Below, piece after piece: positions 59,001-64,000 of a stretch of DNA of 64,000 bases. This stretch comes from Paracyclopina nana (Eukaryota > Arthropoda > Copepoda > Cyclopoida > Cyclopettidae): positions 13,528,501-13,592,500 of the forward strand of contig JAGUCH010000002.1 of assembly GCA_019096065.1 (NCBI GenBank). Direction: 5' to 3'. The position numbers were made by a program, and so were the translations under genes. Within the stretch, counting starts at the first letter, position 1; each line of letters opens with the position of its first letter. The notes beneath the pieces were generated by a model. The model saw only the letters and a list, made by a program, of their open reading frames with translations. It was not told where the DNA came from and made no database searches.

Positions 59001-61720
59001 TAGTCTTTGAACCAGTCAGGCCAGAGCGAAAAAATGACAAGAAATCCGCTAAAGAACTAGTCGCCATAATAGGTGACCACTTGTCAGTAAAACACAATGG
59101 AAAAACATTGATCAGCGTGACGTCACTCAACTACGCAAAAGATGCGATGAAGTGGGAAGACGATACGATCCTGTACCTCTTCTATGAGACGGTGCTGCCG
59201 CTAATTTTTCTAGTCAGAGAAGCGGTAGCCATCATGGAGAATCTCAATCTGCCAGATGAAGCTGACGTCACCCGCTGGCAGCTGCACCTTTTGGACCAAG
59301 TGGTCGACAAACCGCAACTTGCCTCAGTGCAAAATCGGCAATTAAAGGATGCTCGCCCTTTCGGACATGCCGAATTCATGACACTCAAGGCTGCAAAGCC
59401 AGGCCCCGCCTTCCTCTACCTAACAGAAGCAACACAAACAGTCAATACGGAGAAAGACATTGTACATATGATGAATCTCCCACCAATGTATCGACCAGTG
59501 GATCTTAACTTGTGCACCCCCTACCTCAAATCGGTGCTGCTCGAAATCGCAGGAGCGACCTCCTTCAACAACCTCAATCTAAACACTGTGCTAGACATGT
59601 TGTTCGACTCCGGAGCAGCATTCCCTCATCGCTGCCTGAGATGTGGTTCCACGCAGCACTGTCTCACAACCAAAGAGGTGACCTCGGCAGCCGAGGCCAC
59701 TAACGTGGAAACGACAAGACTAGAAGACTTAAAAGTGTCCAAAAAGCTGCCAGTACCGAAGCCACAATGCCACAAAATCAGTGTTAAGTGCACTTATCCC
59801 CCGTGCAACTCAAATGAGCACGTTCTAGCGGTGTGCCCCTTGCTCATCGAAATCTGCAAAAGATGCAACTACCTGGGACACAAAGCATATCATCATCTCG
59901 ACACCCCTCTATTGAGACTGATAGAAGACTTTTGGGCCTGCGCTCCATTCCATGTAACCGCCATCAGTCTAATACAAAACCTAACTTGGTTCACGCGTGT
60001 CGAGGGCCAAAAAGTCGGCATCACTGTCAAGATCAACTCCCAACCTTCTCCCTCCACAGAACTCGTGCTCCCTCTGGCCTACTTGTGCCCTCAGATCCCT
60101 GATGTCACGGGGGGGGGATTCTGATGATATACAGGAGCCACAGTAGAAGGTTTCGTGATTACAATAATAGAATGTTGCGTATATGGAGTTCGCGGTAAAA
60201 ACACGGAAAATAAACAGTTCTTTACCCGCTTCAAAACAGACTACACGTCATTTATTTGGATTCTTTATAGAGTCTTGCAAAGGCCACGCCTGGCCTTTGT
60301 GAGGCCTTTTGTAGTCTTGTAGCGTCCTGAGGAGCTCGTGATAGTGCGAATGCTTCGGCTTGATCCACTGGACTTCGTGATAGTTCTTGGCATTCAAGGT
60401 GGATCTTTCTTGTCTCCAGAGACTTGGATTGATCTGTCCAACCTCAACACCGGTTGACTCAGCTTTTTTGCACTCCTGATGCGCTATGAAGTAAATGACA
60501 ACCCTAGGGTTACTTTTTACTTAGTAAATGGTAAATGCGAACCCTAGGGTTACTTTTTACTTAGTAAATGGTAAATGCGAACCCTAGGGTTACTTTTTAC
60601 TTAGTAAATGGTAAATGCGAACCCTAGGGTTACTTTTTACTTAGTAAATGGTAAATGCGAACCCTAGGGTTACTTTTTACTTAGTGAATGGTAAATGAGA
60701 ACCCTAGGGTTACTTTTTACCAACTTGGTCAAGTATTTGTCATAAGCAGGGATCCCTGACGTTTCCGAGGCCGCTGAAGTTTTCTCGGCCTCTTCAATCC
60801 ATTTTTTCAATGATTTTTCACTTTTTCACTACAGCTGCCGCTGCTTACTGTTAGGCAGTCGCTCACCTTTGTTATGGTTTGTAGTTCTTGTTCAGGCTAT
60901 AGAGGGCAGCAATGTTTCTAGATAGCAGAGCCATCTTTGGATTATTCTATTATTTCTATAGCTATGCAAAGTTTCAGATCTCTGAGCAATTCCCACCTAG
61001 GAATCGGCATGCCTTAAGTTCACGGCCCCTTATGAAATTGCGCTTGATTTCGGCAAGTTCATTACTCACTTGGAAATTCGGTTTAAGTGCATAAAATTTG
61101 TACCTGCTGCTTTTCGGGACTTCGAAGGTGCGGTAAAAATTGCGCTCGTATGGTAAACATAAAACCTCGACTCACTTTTGACCTCGCTACGCTCGGTTAA
61201 AAGATTCGTCTTGGTTTTATGTTTACCATACTCGCGCAATTTTTACCGCACCTTCTCATTCCCGAAAAGCAGCAGGTAATAGTATAACTTCCTTTTTCGA
61301 GACCTTTCTTTCTTCAAGACGTATTTGGGCCATTTTACTTCTGGAATGGGCTCAGCCATCGGATCCTCTTATAATTTTGCTCCTCAGTTGTACCACAAGA
61401 TCAATCAAGCATTGGCATCAGGAGACTTGGCAAGTGCTCAAAAGCTGCAATCGGTGGTAACTCGCATGTTTGATGCTCTGTTCAAAAATGGTGAGATTTA
61501 ACGCAGAAAAATGATGTTACACAACAGCGCTATTTTTAAATTATTTGCTTTTTTTGCTTTAGGTAATCCTGGATTTGTGCAGCAGAAAGTAGCCATGAAA
61601 ATCTTGTGCAACCTGGATTTTGGTCCAGCCAGATTTCCTCAAGTCCCTATGAGACCTGAGCATGTGCTTGAACTGGAAAAGGACTTGCTCGAACTTGGCA
61701 TTGACAAGTACCACATTTGA
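47038..61720 (+). CDS. NPL: N-acetylneuraminate lyase (NPL), intron enlarged by BEL/Pao element
   Basis: Proposed exons: 47038-47040 (ATG only), 47098-47156, 47219-47289, 47351-47496, 47565-47733, 47792-47994, 61319-61490 and 61563-61720. All are in phase, giving 326 residues; human NPL has 320. Family marks: FSGLMAATFAPF, VNGTTGEGVFSLTVSERIQL, LPVLYYHYP with the catalytic Tyr, FVGLKF with the Schiff-base Lys, FLFGSDE and GMGSAIGSSYNF. The enzyme cleaves sialic acid to N-acetylmannosamine and pyruvate in the cytosol. The 13.3-kb intron 47995-61318 contains a complete retroelement in the same orientation plus tandem repeats. About ten residues at that junction (TYLGHFTSG) are extra relative to human, so the acceptor choice is less certain. 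AATAAA directly follows the stop. Confidence 0.88.
48017..48344 (+). repeat. 5' LTR of the BEL/Pao element
   Basis: 328 bp, TG...CA ends, apparently identical to 60122-60449. It contains AATAAA (in GGAAAATAAACAG), the likely poly(A) signal in R, followed by a GGCCTTTGTGAGGCCTTTTG repeat. Confidence 0.95.
48347..48363 (+). other. Primer-binding site of the BEL/Pao element
   Basis: TGGTGCCGCGACCCGGG, two bases after the 5' LTR. It has the TGG start that pairs with a tRNA 3' CCA; the tRNA was not identified. Confidence 0.7.
48396..56783 (+). CDS. BEL/Pao gag-pol polyprotein
   Basis: One open frame of about 2,795 codons from ATG 48396 (the frame is open into the LTR without an ATG). Numbering from 48282, the order is as follows. 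A long Pro/Ser/Thr-rich N-terminal part contains a coiled coil near 430-465. Next come an Arg/Gly/Pro-rich stretch, a DUF1759-type gag core (~965-1100, LDLPSFTGHTPSEYFAF) and paired Cys clusters (~1190-1255). The protease (VLMDTACETNFIT, ~1340) precedes reverse transcriptase with YMDDLL (~1795) and RNase H (FSDASDMAYA, HFFTDSTC). Integrase has a zinc domain and DDE core (IDFAGPF, SDNGP, NGIAESG), followed by a C-terminal DUF5641-type domain. The order is classic BEL/Pao. Confidence 0.95.
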   Translation: MKKPKKTKKEADVAKSQPSRFSSRRRNIPPPTDDEIAQQIAASAQISVEQLHEKLTKGKRESIIPTLAALTVSAKKRQKRLATPPKIGDINPPPEVIITEEEDLSPESQPSPRLIPLPFGATKGGWKEPNVNQPKASVAEPTSTATATPTSRISPNTVIRDFLGRLVDPTSGTKTTPPDNSAEMAARLESYGQTVETEDRELQLHTNRPGDTTLYLTPRPNEPNRNQMDQGQPLDSRPNSAASATSSGASSSHPPSVSRHSDVNLSTMREQPRAREVILEHCKQDAEKFAREAIAAIKDSSYRPNNLRDLGDNGALIIDKLREAAKQYANTLPSAAARQLMTGIEQEVTSLSYYVANLDEVRVKMMTDQSQNTQVSLTQQMSREIMKLKQLEAQEKEARQRIEAQEKESRDKLRKEQEELDKQRALLQQEQLRSFSFQPPSQASVPATTMVALPSFNLPPLTRSGSMGHIPAHVDAHSATTTTATDRGRQDALNTASALLASSTSPLFAQPRPSPSSTPASQLPSRSTSTTPSEQIPQRQPLRQSAMEVQLSEMDNKYMEVRVRLRASIRAMLEAINSTASSPTSTQRLIEDFKEAQNERSKFLATYPSAGASPFISSLDQPLVVLIEEAQLEANTYEQSLAFARSENQLLPNQAAAQHREMIITIKAMAANLTREIRAKKDHAFISELATLLQQKLRSMAQLRQQFQQLCSTQQDKKEERESREAAQHATSAANKYNQGQPQLIVAQPFFDVDLKTPEISWTSSDESEDAVAPPSKRGPSRPPPPRTTNFFDAPADMDFYQSTASKQRSQMRVAGGGGPPPDRGGNSDRNDDFHRRNRNSRGRGFHSNGYPGRGNGPPGPGRGPPLPSGPPPPPPPGGPSSPPGGDDSDYSERPRRPRRQADDEDQWDTEERPRSGSSTTPNLYQNIKLKPLDLPSFTGHTPSEYFAFKHNFKFLVHDNPNISVAEKFGRLCEKTQGPASRSYNYLPRTAANYQVALQKLEHLYGNVERQIDYAYNTLKGLDVIDNSDIESISQAQAAVGQLAVQLQQIPGTNLASHHGRTRNTLQFTSKARDAFNHYCQVLSPKGFTFEIFDAWCEAQLSQLFNNDAPSSKTKKTALATALQSDASDYDSEAEQVTALTTAAAAVDSTLKWFKKCAACYEVHSLLKCPKFQTLSVNDRKTVAIQSRACFRCLLGQHRVQNCDKKWTCRICKSNKHNVLICPDSVVTAATTPETKQKEEEKITTEELMTFLKNLVQSNKKENATGTVPTNVALVTNKTSMLSYFVAPANLINPKSGEFVTINVLMDTACETNFITNRVVKALNLEGTNAPQMIQSLNSKKLMPSQKVDVILQSTISPDQQLITVHTMDKIIDHVSLPPITDLKNKFPTLQNIEFPKLPNDKIDMLLGIQNYDWITDIRHHNPGLPYVITTKLGNVVLYGESPTKNPNKVTSSAAENVTGGEDSEEKSQLKTCYFTTIEHSTLNTPSETVSLLTTVLKPPSEDPMKMLENLWSMEAIGIGVEEENEESKPTTKEEAYALGILEKGITQLPNKRYKVPVMWKPGEPTLACNLREAQRMSVKFEKRLEEKMPAAYEAADKEIQISLQSGFIRKLDPDKEDLNKGFYLPGLTVSRLDKPSTPVRVVYDCARRFEQGRSLNDAMLPGPNLLNDLLDILLRLREKPIMVGADVKKMYLQFTLMEEDRPYFRFIWKGEYYESVSLVFGAASSPCMALFGVREHAKKYLSSHPLGAQAIIQDTYMDDLLTGAESEEQARLIVDQCNFIMAEASLPLMKWVSNRTIPLQNLEPDKLKAPSAAEGEKTLGMVLDLQDDVFKFAIPDWTPYLNQPVTLRSFASAAAKIYDPLGFLDPVTLGPRLAMQQICALKTVMNIEWDTPLDSIDNTDLQLVIKAWKKSLASLTRLSEVSFPRCIRSHNPTKMTLIIFSDASDMAYACVAYLKVEYEDREPQCNLLLSKKRLAPLSERRSIPDLEMMGATLGARLSRRVRRLGWDLATLHFFTDSTCVLSWLAKLGRAWQTFIGNRVSHIHRMTKGFVWRHVRSKENPADLPTKGMTVEELNASKLWRHGPDWLLGPEESYPPPQTFVESEEVKAAASANFHTVLTTSTVEVEAGVGNQHLSLNLRHVVPVWEAEKNRTLPPYFQEGKLNYRKRVRVLGWMILYASKLKAFVAKNKRLPIQTEYDSWREEKEKKLSQLETCSTWQTENAANDAPMVKVAEARLVLREQLQYYEEELMHLVKTGRFPEKSRLSGLRIAFGERGELRTLGRTSELAIPGLARARLILPPTELATAILTALHRESDHERGYKSLLNRARVRYWPLQCNSIAKKVVEDCIICQKKMREPLQPQMAPLPKDALTYKDLLPFKHIAIDFAGPFPVRLGRANLKRHVLIVVCRDTHALHAEVTESMKTEHVHNALQRTVALRGVPYSIRSDNGPGLPSTMSALWGDERHEELLRQLDHLDWNYLRKWSIDAGVKNWSFSPPYGPHFNGIAESGVRLWKKYYYKLYRHYTFSLDEFTTLTAKAVALVNSRPVGEIRGEILTPAHFLSQGPPGELLPVVYPKDIDRAAIRFGIIDKFLQELWAEWLPQVLFQVHRLPKWRLFKEELKEGQFVLVVDAKERRCDWRYAKVMKVIRGADGVPRRAEIQVAPPGKPKHILTRPITNLVPLELFEEDFASNRVDPPSAEIELQVIKEIISTPDHIVKQKKKAEEKAKAWVAKTHAIKPVNATHNKKQKYRDTIKDKTLPLQVKTRAQLKREQQSASRVALITHLATKLESNCATA
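57209..60124 (+). CDS. Third ORF of the BEL/Pao element, unknown, not envelope-like
   Basis: An open frame of about 971 codons from ATG 57209, ending at the 3' LTR edge. It sits where some BEL/Pao elements carry env, yet it has no signal peptide, furin site or clear membrane anchor; one moderately hydrophobic helix (LYLFYETVLPLIFLV) is not enough. The N-terminus is basic and Ser-rich (KKRYSNSDSRLAKRARTE), like a nuclear localisation signal. The middle is globular without a recognised fold. The last ~130 residues have Cys/His clusters (CLRCGSTQHC; then CTYPPC, HVLAVCP and CKRCNYLGHKAYHH), suggesting zinc-dependent nucleic-acid binding. The same frame is open upstream to 55841, overlapping the end of pol. 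Its function is unknown. Confidence 0.8.
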   Translation: MSPPPSDSSGSRSKKRYSNSDSRLAKRARTEPSSVLVEIALNAHNSDRRVVFDESAAPADGPGLRSHRRVHPGNAAAQQSANELAKARGSKAAEENYIHNDAIWESDPPIVDYHKEARPEPRSAREVQLAMVASRFAEQFGFLRAWYVEELRKLDYIVLALVYADPRQAILGTNLDFGDPVAGDRRSLAERMNGRLSCLQQDALRCGAIAEGAPVLRVMLQCHPSLLARYSQSLAVIGTPFNPPPPSQDQRHNGAVSLQTYSALFNIVACQRHKYLVKRDSSSRLEQFQATEMDLRMLLAQFPSQDAGKLKEWLLDATEGVYGPDPVLAEIAFNAPEETQGLDPLIAPPKATSNKREYHTDCPLALAAIAGKEPSEPCLYPFCALMHPLSQPLPVPIPHGSQEPKQLKYYPLSSARVDGRASTGPFNLMEHGARCIIIYSHPAQWDDIQRTLTEEDFFTTIASTRFMSIHTTGWQNAAYRKAGFKTQQPPKESFTVLSMASNNGVVLAIKVLSGGLGEKIVGVPVPPKIVKMLESETVRKYQFNVLYDRRCLNSLNIQVKALCDATNRAAFAFPQPLEKFTNIKTGAEFVATQLGLPIVFEPVRPERKNDKKSAKELVAIIGDHLSVKHNGKTLISVTSLNYAKDAMKWEDDTILYLFYETVLPLIFLVREAVAIMENLNLPDEADVTRWQLHLLDQVVDKPQLASVQNRQLKDARPFGHAEFMTLKAAKPGPAFLYLTEATQTVNTEKDIVHMMNLPPMYRPVDLNLCTPYLKSVLLEIAGATSFNNLNLNTVLDMLFDSGAAFPHRCLRCGSTQHCLTTKEVTSAAEATNVETTRLEDLKVSKKLPVPKPQCHKISVKCTYPPCNSNEHVLAVCPLLIEICKRCNYLGHKAYHHLDTPLLRLIEDFWACAPFHVTAISLIQNLTWFTRVEGQKVGITVKINSQPSPSTELVLPLAYLCPQIPDVTGGGF
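60110..60121 (+). other. Polypurine tract of the BEL/Pao element
   Basis: A run of G followed by GATTC directly before the 3' LTR. A similar G run occurs inside gag-pol at 52771-52781. Confidence 0.7.
60122..60449 (+). repeat. 3' LTR of the BEL/Pao element
   Basis: 328 bp, apparently identical to the 5' LTR, followed by the target duplication CCGGT. Confidence 0.95.
60500..60720. repeat. 40-bp tandem repeat with AACCCTAGGGTT
   Basis: Six units spaced exactly 40 bases apart (60500, 60540, 60580, 60620, 60660, 60700), each starting with the palindrome AACCCTAGGGTT followed by ACTTTTTACTTAGTAAATGG. The first four units look identical and the later ones carry one or two changes. It lies in the NPL intron just after the retroelement. 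Confidence 0.9.
61101..61278. repeat. 178-bp foldback repeat
   Basis: Left arm TACCTGCTGCTTTTCGGGA and a GGTGCGGTAAAAATTGCGC segment return as reverse complements on the right, ending at CAGCAGGTA. Arms are about 75 bases each with few mismatches. It is a small hairpin MITE in the NPL intron, about 40 bases before the next exon. Confidence 0.75.
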
Positions 61721-61726
61721 AATAAA
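61721..61726 (+). promoter_or_regulatory. Poly(A) signal of NPL
   Basis: AATAAA begins at the base after the stop codon. The convergent gene's own AATAAA is at 61762-61767 on the other strand, so the two 3' ends overlap. Confidence 0.65.
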
Positions 61727-61761
61727 AATTCAACTGTTGATCTTTTACAACTGCTTAGACT

Positions 61762-61767
61762 TTTATT
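61762..61767 (-). promoter_or_regulatory. Poly(A) signal of the receptor-like gene
   Basis: AATAAA on the minus strand nine bases after the stop codon. Confidence 0.6.
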
Positions 61768-61775
61768 GATTCATT

Positions 61776-62726
61776 TCACATTTTATCCTCAATCTCATGA
61801 AATTGAAGTCCAGAAGGTGGCATTGGGCGAACCCTGTTCTTCTTTTTCTGAGATCGAACAGTGAAAATCAGTATCATTGGCAAATGAGTCCACAGAACGA
61901 GAGGTGGTATCATGGTGATGCATTGAGTTCTTTCAAATGATCCGGAATTTCTAATGACTTTCATGAGTACCATCGTCAACATACCAAACATGAAGCAAAC
62001 AATTGATATCAATGTTGACATGATTGGTACATTGTCCTTCAACTGATCTTCCAGAGTCACTGGTGGCCTTACAGGCACAATAGCCCAAGCCGACATTCGT
62101 AAAGGTCTCGATTGATTTTGCTGACGAATGAAATTTTTTAGCCTCGTATCATGGAAAATTGTACTGGCTATTAGGCCAAATATGAGCAATCCATGGCATA
62201 ATGGAGTGAAGTTGTTGAAATTTTCCCGCATACAAACTGAGGTCAAAGGAGAGATTCTCATGCCCAAATAGAAACTTGCCAAAAAAGCACTTAGCATTGC
62301 AGCACTCCATGTCATTACAGCCAGTATAGAGTAAAACTTAATGCTAGCATGGTCAACAAAAAGATTACGACCCGTTCTGTCGGCCATGTAGAATCTGATA
62401 GTGGCCAAAAGATGGCTAGAGAAGATCACCGAATAGAAAGTGATTGGGTAGATTTCAATCATCATTGTACAAGCCATGTTACGGAGGTCAGGCCTTTCAA
62501 ATGAAGCCATAAGGAATCCAGTGAGATGCAAACAGAGGCCTAGAAGTACAAAGCAAGCCTCGCATGTTAGCACCCTTTTGATGTGAACTGACACTTTGAG
62601 GGACTTCTGTATGTAGATGAAGCTTAAAACGTTGGCTGTGAGCCCAATGGAAGAAGCAACAGACAAGTAAACTTTGAGCTCTGGCTTAAGCGCTACAAAG
62701 TTGGTGGTGTTCATTGAAGAATTCAT
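61776..62726 (-). CDS. Seven-helix receptor-like membrane protein
   Basis: A single-exon frame of 316 residues. An N-terminal segment with two NxT-type glycosylation sites (MNSSMNTTNF) precedes seven hydrophobic helices, roughly at residues 17-38, 49-71, 90-110, 130-153, 170-188, 235-258 and 270-290, then a short basic/polar tail (RSQKKKNRVRPMPPSG). The layout fits a rhodopsin-like GPCR, but the usual DRY and NPxxY motifs are absent or changed (ATIRFYMADRT follows helix 3). It may belong to a lineage-specific chemoreceptor or orphan family. An (AG)n run lies 15-30 bases upstream of the ATG. Ligand unknown. Confidence 0.6.
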   Translation of the reverse strand: MNSSMNTTNFVALKPELKVYLSVASSIGLTANVLSFIYIQKSLKVSVHIKRVLTCEACFVLLGLCLHLTGFLMASFERPDLRNMACTMMIEIYPITFYSVIFSSHLLATIRFYMADRTGRNLFVDHASIKFYSILAVMTWSAAMLSAFLASFYLGMRISPLTSVCMRENFNNFTPLCHGLLIFGLIASTIFHDTRLKNFIRQQNQSRPLRMSAWAIVPVRPPVTLEDQLKDNVPIMSTLISIVCFMFGMLTMVLMKVIRNSGSFERTQCITMIPPLVLWTHLPMILIFTVRSQKKKNRVRPMPPSGLQFHEIEDKM

Positions 62727-63366
62727 AGCAAACTGAATATCAAGAGAGAGAGAGAGCGGATCTCACTTCTCTTAGTGCCGTGCGCGCTCTAATGTTAAAT
62801 GCCCGTCAAATCAAAAACATAATTTATAGTAACACATTGCTATGCTGCAAAAAAAATCCTAAAAGCAGCCTTTCAAAATGCCCAAAGCTAAGTCATACAA
62901 CCTCAAAATTCGTAATTTCTACTCTCCCAGTATTATCAAGTTCTCGAACTGGAGTGGTACAAAATGTGCACGCTTATACGGTATTTGGTAGATGTATAGA
63001 AGGTTATTATTCAAGAACTGCTCAAAAATGCAGATAATCATGTGATGTCACTTGATGGAAGTATAAAAAATCAGGTTGGTAGAGATGAAATCATAAAGAT
63101 TGACTAGGGGAGGGAGAGAGGGAATTGATTATAAAAAACCAAGAAGTCAACACGTGGGGAATAGCTCCAAATTGAACCAAATAGATTTGATTTTGTGGGA
63201 GGAGGTCATATCATGAAGGACTCATGAATTAGGCGTTTTAAGACAACCAAGTATTATGACATGAAGAGAGCTGTCATCATTAAGGTGAAAATATATAAGT
63301 ATCAAGTACTATTACGACTCAAATCTCAATATCCTTGTACGAATCAGGGTTCTTTCTGGGTTGTGG
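62727..63366. other. Intergenic stretch
   Basis: It contains a short AGAGAG run near 62740-62757 and the likely 3' untranslated region of the Fos-like gene. No gene is seen; a frame at 62780-63037 lacks features. Confidence 0.35.
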
Positions 63367-64000
63367 TCAGGACTTTTTCTTTAACGAGCACTGGTGCACT
63401 TGCAACACACCTCTCAGCTTTTCCTTTTCACTTTCTAAGAGAGCTAATTCTTGTTGCATTTCACTCTTCACCGAAGACAGTTGGTCAACCTCGTTTTGCA
63501 GAGTGGCAATTTGGTCCAACCTTCGCTTACGGCACCTGGCCGCCGCTTCTTTGTTGCGCTCGCGTCGTAGCTGCCTTTTACGCTCGTCATCACTGGCTTG
63601 ACTTCTGCTTGATATCACATTGTTGTTATTGGTTCTACTATTGAATCCAGAGGAAGCTGTCACGCGGGTGGTGGTGTCAGGCTCACTTTTGATTTGTAAT
63701 GGCACTTGGTGATCGTTGCTTTCAGACACTAATACATCAGGCGTACTCATGATTGGACCTAAAATGAATCTAGCATTAGCCTCATTAATCCGCATCAAAT
63801 GGCCACTCATCAACTAGGCAATCCAGTATGACAAACCTAATCTTGTCAAGCCATTCAAGCATTTGGCCCGATTTGAAAAATAGCTTGAAACACAGAGTAA
63901 ATGTAAAACATCGTGATCGTGCTTACTTGGAAGAGGTGGGTGCAACATTTCCACTGAGTCCGGTCCTGGTAAAGGCGGTAGAGGTTCCGAAGTTGGTGGT
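63367..64000 (-). CDS. kay: Fos/kayak-like bZIP transcription factor (5' end outside window)
   Basis: Two exons are visible: one from the right edge to 63927 (reading PPTSEPLPPLPGPDSVEMLH), and a terminal exon 63758-63367, joined in phase by GT-AG. The terminal exon begins PIMSTPDVLV. It has a basic region RRERNKEAAARCRKRR and a leucine zipper (ATLQNEVDQLSSVKSEMQQE with Leu at heptads) ending near EKLRGVLQVHQC, as in Fos family proteins. Fos pairs with Jun to bind AP-1 sites; Drosophila kayak acts in dorsal closure and stress response. The C-terminal tail after the zipper is only a few residues long, shorter than in kayak or c-Fos, as in short Fra/Batf-type members; BATF is the alternative. 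Confidence 0.82.

Larger units (their letters stand above)
48017..60449 (+). mobile_element. BEL/Pao LTR element, whole and young, with a third ORF
   Basis: A 12.4-kb element with two 328-bp LTRs (48017-48344 and 60122-60449) that look identical by eye. Each starts TGATGATATAC and ends CCTCAACA. A 5-bp target duplication CCGGT lies at 48012-48016 and 60450-60454, as expected for BEL/Pao. A primer-binding site (TGGTGCCGCGACCCGGG, 48347-48363) and a terminal polypurine tract (GGGGGGGGGA, just before 60122) are present. One gag-pol frame and a separate 3' frame fill the interior. It looks whole and the insertion very recent. It lies in an NPL intron, on the same strand. Confidence 0.95.

Noticed and set aside
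60500-60720. Possible CRISPR-like array or telomere insertion
   Set aside because: The 40-bp units are whole-unit duplicates without unique spacers; AACCCTAGGGTT is not a run of a telomeric repeat.

Overview
The window looks like nuclear DNA of an invertebrate animal, most likely an arthropod. Genes are split by short GT-AG introns, often 50-100 bases. The recognisable proteins are ordinary metazoan ones (UBA3, POLA2, TOLLIP, NPL, MRNIP, a three-KH PCBP, a Fos-type bZIP), together with a secreted Pro/Tyr/Gln-rich protein of cuticle-like composition. The species cannot be named from the sequence alone. Exon structures given here were worked out by hand from reading frames, GT-AG junctions and remembered family sequences, with no alignment run.

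Layout. Bases 1-12.6 kb are mostly retroelement: the edge of one LTR element (gag plus the start of pol, minus strand), about 1.6-2 kb of unassigned DNA, then a Gypsy-type element with gag, pol and env (minus strand). The Gypsy element sits five bases inside the first intron of a small secreted-protein gene. Bases 12.9-16.4 kb are a nest of repeats: two copies of an inverted-repeat element carrying tRNA-like modules, two short elements with 8-bp target duplications, and a head-to-head 15-bp minisatellite. Bases 17.4-30.5 kb hold host genes on the minus strand: two pseudouridine-5'-phosphatase-like paralogs, a multipass membrane protein (perhaps XK-related), an F-box/ankyrin protein, MRNIP and PCBP. 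Bases 32.4-33.6 kb are a repeat-filled inverted-repeat element.

Bases 33.9-38.8 kb are the six-exon secreted Pro/Tyr/Gln-rich protein (+), followed by a 750-bp palindrome. Bases 40.2-46.0 kb are a compact cluster: TOLLIP (+), a four-helix membrane protein (-), UBA3 (-) and POLA2 (+). Bases 47.0-61.7 kb are the N-acetylneuraminate lyase gene (+), whose exons look intact although one intron has been enlarged to 13.3 kb by a young, whole-looking 12.4-kb BEL/Pao element. A seven-helix receptor-like gene (-) and the 3' part of a Fos/kayak-like gene (-) close the window.

Most unusual points: (i) the BEL/Pao element has, after gag-pol, a third gene of about 971 codons that does not look like an envelope gene and ends in Cys/His clusters; (ii) two same-strand host gene pairs are separated by only 11 and 55 bases, each gap containing AATAAA, which suggests operon-like or dicistronic expression; (iii) two host genes appear to have an intron directly after the start ATG; (iv) an inverted-repeat element carrying tRNA-like modules has a filled/empty site pair for a nested hAT-like element; (v) the left-edge element has a TAATG gag/pol junction and hydrophobic segments ahead of its protease.
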